Positions 6,467 through 7,649 of a stretch of DNA of 7,649 nt are shown piece after piece. Numbering within the stretch: the stretch's first letter is position 1; each line of letters begins with the position of its first letter. A model generated the notes under the pieces. That model was given only the letters and a program-made list of their open reading frames with translations. It made no database searches and was not told where the DNA came from. The translations under genes were made by a program, and so were the position numbers. Source of the DNA: Firmicutes bacterium UBA1764 (GTDB lineage: Bacteria > Bacillota > Clostridia > Peptostreptococcales > Anaerovoracaceae); assembly GCA_002315535.1 (NCBI GenBank), contig DCHA01000049.1, positions 1-7,649 of the forward strand, written 5' to 3'.

Positions 6467-6622
6467 GGTACCCCCGCAAGTGCTGCGGGAACCTCGTTTT
6501 ATTTCAGGTCGTGGCGCCTTAATCGGTCGTGCGCCCCTGAGAGAGCATACTGACTCTCCTTCGGATAAGTTGCCGGGAGCCTCCCCGGCCCTAAATGCAG
6601 AAGTGTGTGTTAGGTTCTGCAT
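6467..6622 (-). ncRNA. Candidate cis-regulatory structured RNA (unclassified, riboswitch-like)
   Basis: Read on the minus strand, at least five stems follow one another. A: ATGCAGAA (6622-6615) with TTCTGCAT (6602-6595). B: GCCGGGG (6589-6583) with TCCCGGC (6578-6572). C: GAGAG (6558-6554) with CTCTC (6545-6541). D: TCAGG plus GGCGC (6540-6531) with GCGCC (6517-6513) and CCTGA (6508-6504), leaving an ACGA bulge. E: CCCGC (6489-6485) with GCGGG (6477-6473), extended by GGT/ACC. GGAT (6624-6621) can pair with ATCC (6566-6563), which would close stems A and B into a three-way junction at the cost of the end of stem A. The hexamer ACGACC appears twice in stem D, once in the loop and once across the bulge. 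I compared it from memory with T-box, SAM, lysine, glycine, cobalamin, M-box, guanidine, ydaO and ZTP motifs and found no match. Function is inferred from position. Confidence 0.4.
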
Positions 6623-6653
6623 CCTCCAAAATTAATTTCAACTAGTTTGTCTG

Positions 6654-7649
6654 TTATTTAATTGCCTTTGTGGCAACAACTTCCTTAAGGATATCCTTAA
6701 ACTGATCAAGTGACATTGCACCGAGATCTCCGTCTGTTCTGTGACGAGGAGATACTGTGCCTGCTTCAATATCACGGTCACCTACAACTACCATGTAAGG
6801 AACCTTTTCCATCTGTGCATCACGGATCTTTCTTCCGGTCTTTTCGTTTCTCTTGTCAATCTGAACTCTGTATCCAAGCTCATCAAGCTCTGCCTTGATC
6901 TTGTCAGAATATTCGAATGCTCTGTCTGTTACAGGAAGAAGCTTTACCTGGACCGGAGCAAGCCATGTTGGGAAGGCTCCGGCAAAGTGCTCTGTGATGA
7001 TACCGATAAATCTTTCTACAGATCCGAATACTACTCTGTGAATCATGACAGGAGTCTGCTTTTCGGAATTTGTATCTGTGTATTCGAGATTGAATCTGCC
7101 AGGAAGCTGGTAGTCAAGCTGAATAGTACCGCACTGCCAGTGACGTCCAAGGCAATCCTCGATTTCAAAGTCAAGCTTAGGACCATAGAATGCGCCGTCT
7201 CCGGGATTTACTTCATAGGTCTTGCCGATTGAGGTAATAGCGTCTGCAAGGGCATTTTCTGCCTTTTCCCAGTCAGCTCTTGTTCCGATGTGATCCTCAG
7301 GCATTGTTGAAAGAAGAATCTTATACGGAAGTCCGAATACACTGTATACTTCGTCGATAAGCTTTGTGATGCGTACTACTTCGCTCTGAATCTGTTCCTT
7401 TGCGAGCAGGATATGTGCATCGTCCTGAGTGAAGCATCTTACACGGAACATTCCGTGAAGAGCACCGGACAGCTCGTGTCTGTGAACATGACCGAGTTCG
7501 CCGTAACGAAGAGGAAGATCTCTGTAGCTGTGTGGTTCAAGATCATAAACAAGAATTGAACCAGGGCAGTTCATCGGCTTGATAGCGTAATCTTCTTCGT
7601 CGATTACTGTTGTGTACATGTTTTCTTTATAGTGATCCCAGTGACCTGA
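6654..7649 (-). CDS. thrS: Threonyl-tRNA synthetase, C-terminal half (5' end cut by window edge)
   Basis: Class II aminoacyl-tRNA synthetase that charges tRNA-Thr in the cytoplasm. The 331 visible residues begin at SGHWDHYKEN, within the catalytic core, and run to the TAA at 6656-6654; the full protein is usually about 640 residues, so about half is shown. Visible are PMNCPG with the zinc-ligand Cys (visible residue 28), the motif 2 region RHELSGALHGMFRVR, DDAHIL with zinc His79, MIHR with zinc His204, motif 3 GSVERF (209-214), and the C-terminal anticodon-binding domain from WLAPVQVKLLP onward, including EKTGRKIRDAQ. All three zinc ligands are present, so the enzyme looks functional. One oddity is RCFTQDD where RGFTQDD is usual. 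An internal ATG at 7619 is not the start, because the frame continues upstream with conserved family sequence. It ends 374 bases before the transporter operon and is probably a separate unit. Confidence 0.97.
   Translation of the reverse strand, partial: SGHWDHYKENMYTTVIDEEDYAIKPMNCPGSILVYDLEPHSYRDLPLRYGELGHVHRHELSGALHGMFRVRCFTQDDAHILLAKEQIQSEVVRITKLIDEVYSVFGLPYKILLSTMPEDHIGTRADWEKAENALADAITSIGKTYEVNPGDGAFYGPKLDFEIEDCLGRHWQCGTIQLDYQLPGRFNLEYTDTNSEKQTPVMIHRVVFGSVERFIGIITEHFAGAFPTWLAPVQVKLLPVTDRAFEYSDKIKAELDELGYRVQIDKRNEKTGRKIRDAQMEKVPYMVVVGDRDIEAGTVSPRHRTDGDLGAMSLDQFKDILKEVVATKAIK

Larger units (their letters stand above)
6280..6653 (-). promoter_or_regulatory. Gene-free structured leader between thrS and the transporter operon
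   Basis: This 374-base stretch between the thrS stop and the ATPase start holds no gene I trust. The upstream part (about 6622-6467) is a chain of stable stems; the downstream part (6414-6307) contains hairpins and alternative pairings typical of an attenuator. The first 30 bases after thrS are AT-rich and unstructured. I see no clear sigma-A promoter there and no strong intrinsic terminator directly after thrS, so the leader may be transcribed by read-through from thrS or from a promoter I cannot recognise. Confidence 0.6.

Noticed and set aside
6461..6477. GCGGGGGTACCG as a T-box (GGTGGNACCGCG)
   Set aside because: The TGGN needed to pair with the tRNA NCCA end is missing and the bases form stem E; no specifier loop or AGTA element was found upstream.
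6590..6614. H-type pseudoknot between CCTAA (6614-6610) in the loop of stem A and TTAGG (6594-6590)
   Set aside because: There would be no linker bases to cross the eight-pair stem A, so it cannot coexist with that stem; it could only be an alternative pairing.
6440..6622. 60-codon minus-strand ORF (MQNLTHTSAF...) in the leader, ending in an ATGA overlap with the next leader ORF
   Set aside because: Its GGAGG abuts the ATG with no spacing, the peptide matches nothing I know, and the whole stretch is covered by stable stems that explain the sequence better.
6619..6653. Sigma-A promoter after thrS, with TTGAAA at 6641-6636 as the -35 box
   Set aside because: No acceptable -10 box occurs 16-18 bases downstream; the region there is AGAACC within stem A.
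6654..7619. Complete gene starting at the ATG at 7619
   Set aside because: The frame continues upstream to the window edge with SGHWDHYKEN, conserved in ThrRS, so this Met is internal and the gene is partial.
1..7649. CRISPR arrays, insertion sequences, tRNA or rRNA genes, phage genes
   Set aside because: I read both strands and saw no regularly spaced repeats, transposase or phage motifs, terminal inverted repeats, tRNA cloverleaf or rRNA sequence.

Overview
The window looks like chromosome from a Gram-positive anaerobe of the class Clostridia (Bacillota). I infer this from purine-rich AGGAGG-type ribosome binding sites, tightly packed genes, and a style of amino-acid ABC transporter (binding domain fused to the permease, ATPase with a long C-terminal extension) that I associate with that class. 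Genus cannot be settled by reading. Every gene I can support lies on the minus strand, so transcription runs from right to left.

In transcription order: (1) 7649-6654, the 3' half of thrS (threonyl-tRNA synthetase), cut by the window edge. (2) 6653-6280, a 374-base stretch with no convincing gene. It is rich in hairpins and ends in what looks like a transcription attenuator directly before the next ribosome binding site. (3) 6279-5173, an amino-acid ABC transporter ATPase with a roughly 125-residue C-terminal extension resembling a degenerate GHKL (RsbW-like) domain. (4) 5170-3569, a fusion of signal peptide, substrate-binding domain and permease, in which the two halves of the binding domain appear in swapped order. 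(5) 3576-2107, a fold-type II PLP enzyme of unknown substrate. (6) 2104-989, an alanine-racemase-family protein with an altered specificity position. (7) 977-1, the N-terminal two thirds or so of an Orn/Lys/Arg decarboxylase-family enzyme, cut by the window edge.

Genes 3 to 7 are separated by -8 to +11 bases and almost certainly form one operon: import of a polar amino acid followed by three PLP-dependent enzymes (lyase-like, racemase, decarboxylase). The substrate cannot be read from sequence. The set suggests uptake and catabolism or interconversion of one amino acid, possibly in both chiral forms. The leader before gene 3 contains several stable stems followed by four segments that can pair 1:2, 2:3 and 3:4, which is the logic of an on/off attenuator. 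I did not recognise the upstream structured part as a known riboswitch class. The most interesting items are the apparently circularly permuted binding domain, the unclassified leader RNA with attenuator, and the unassigned three-enzyme PLP pathway.
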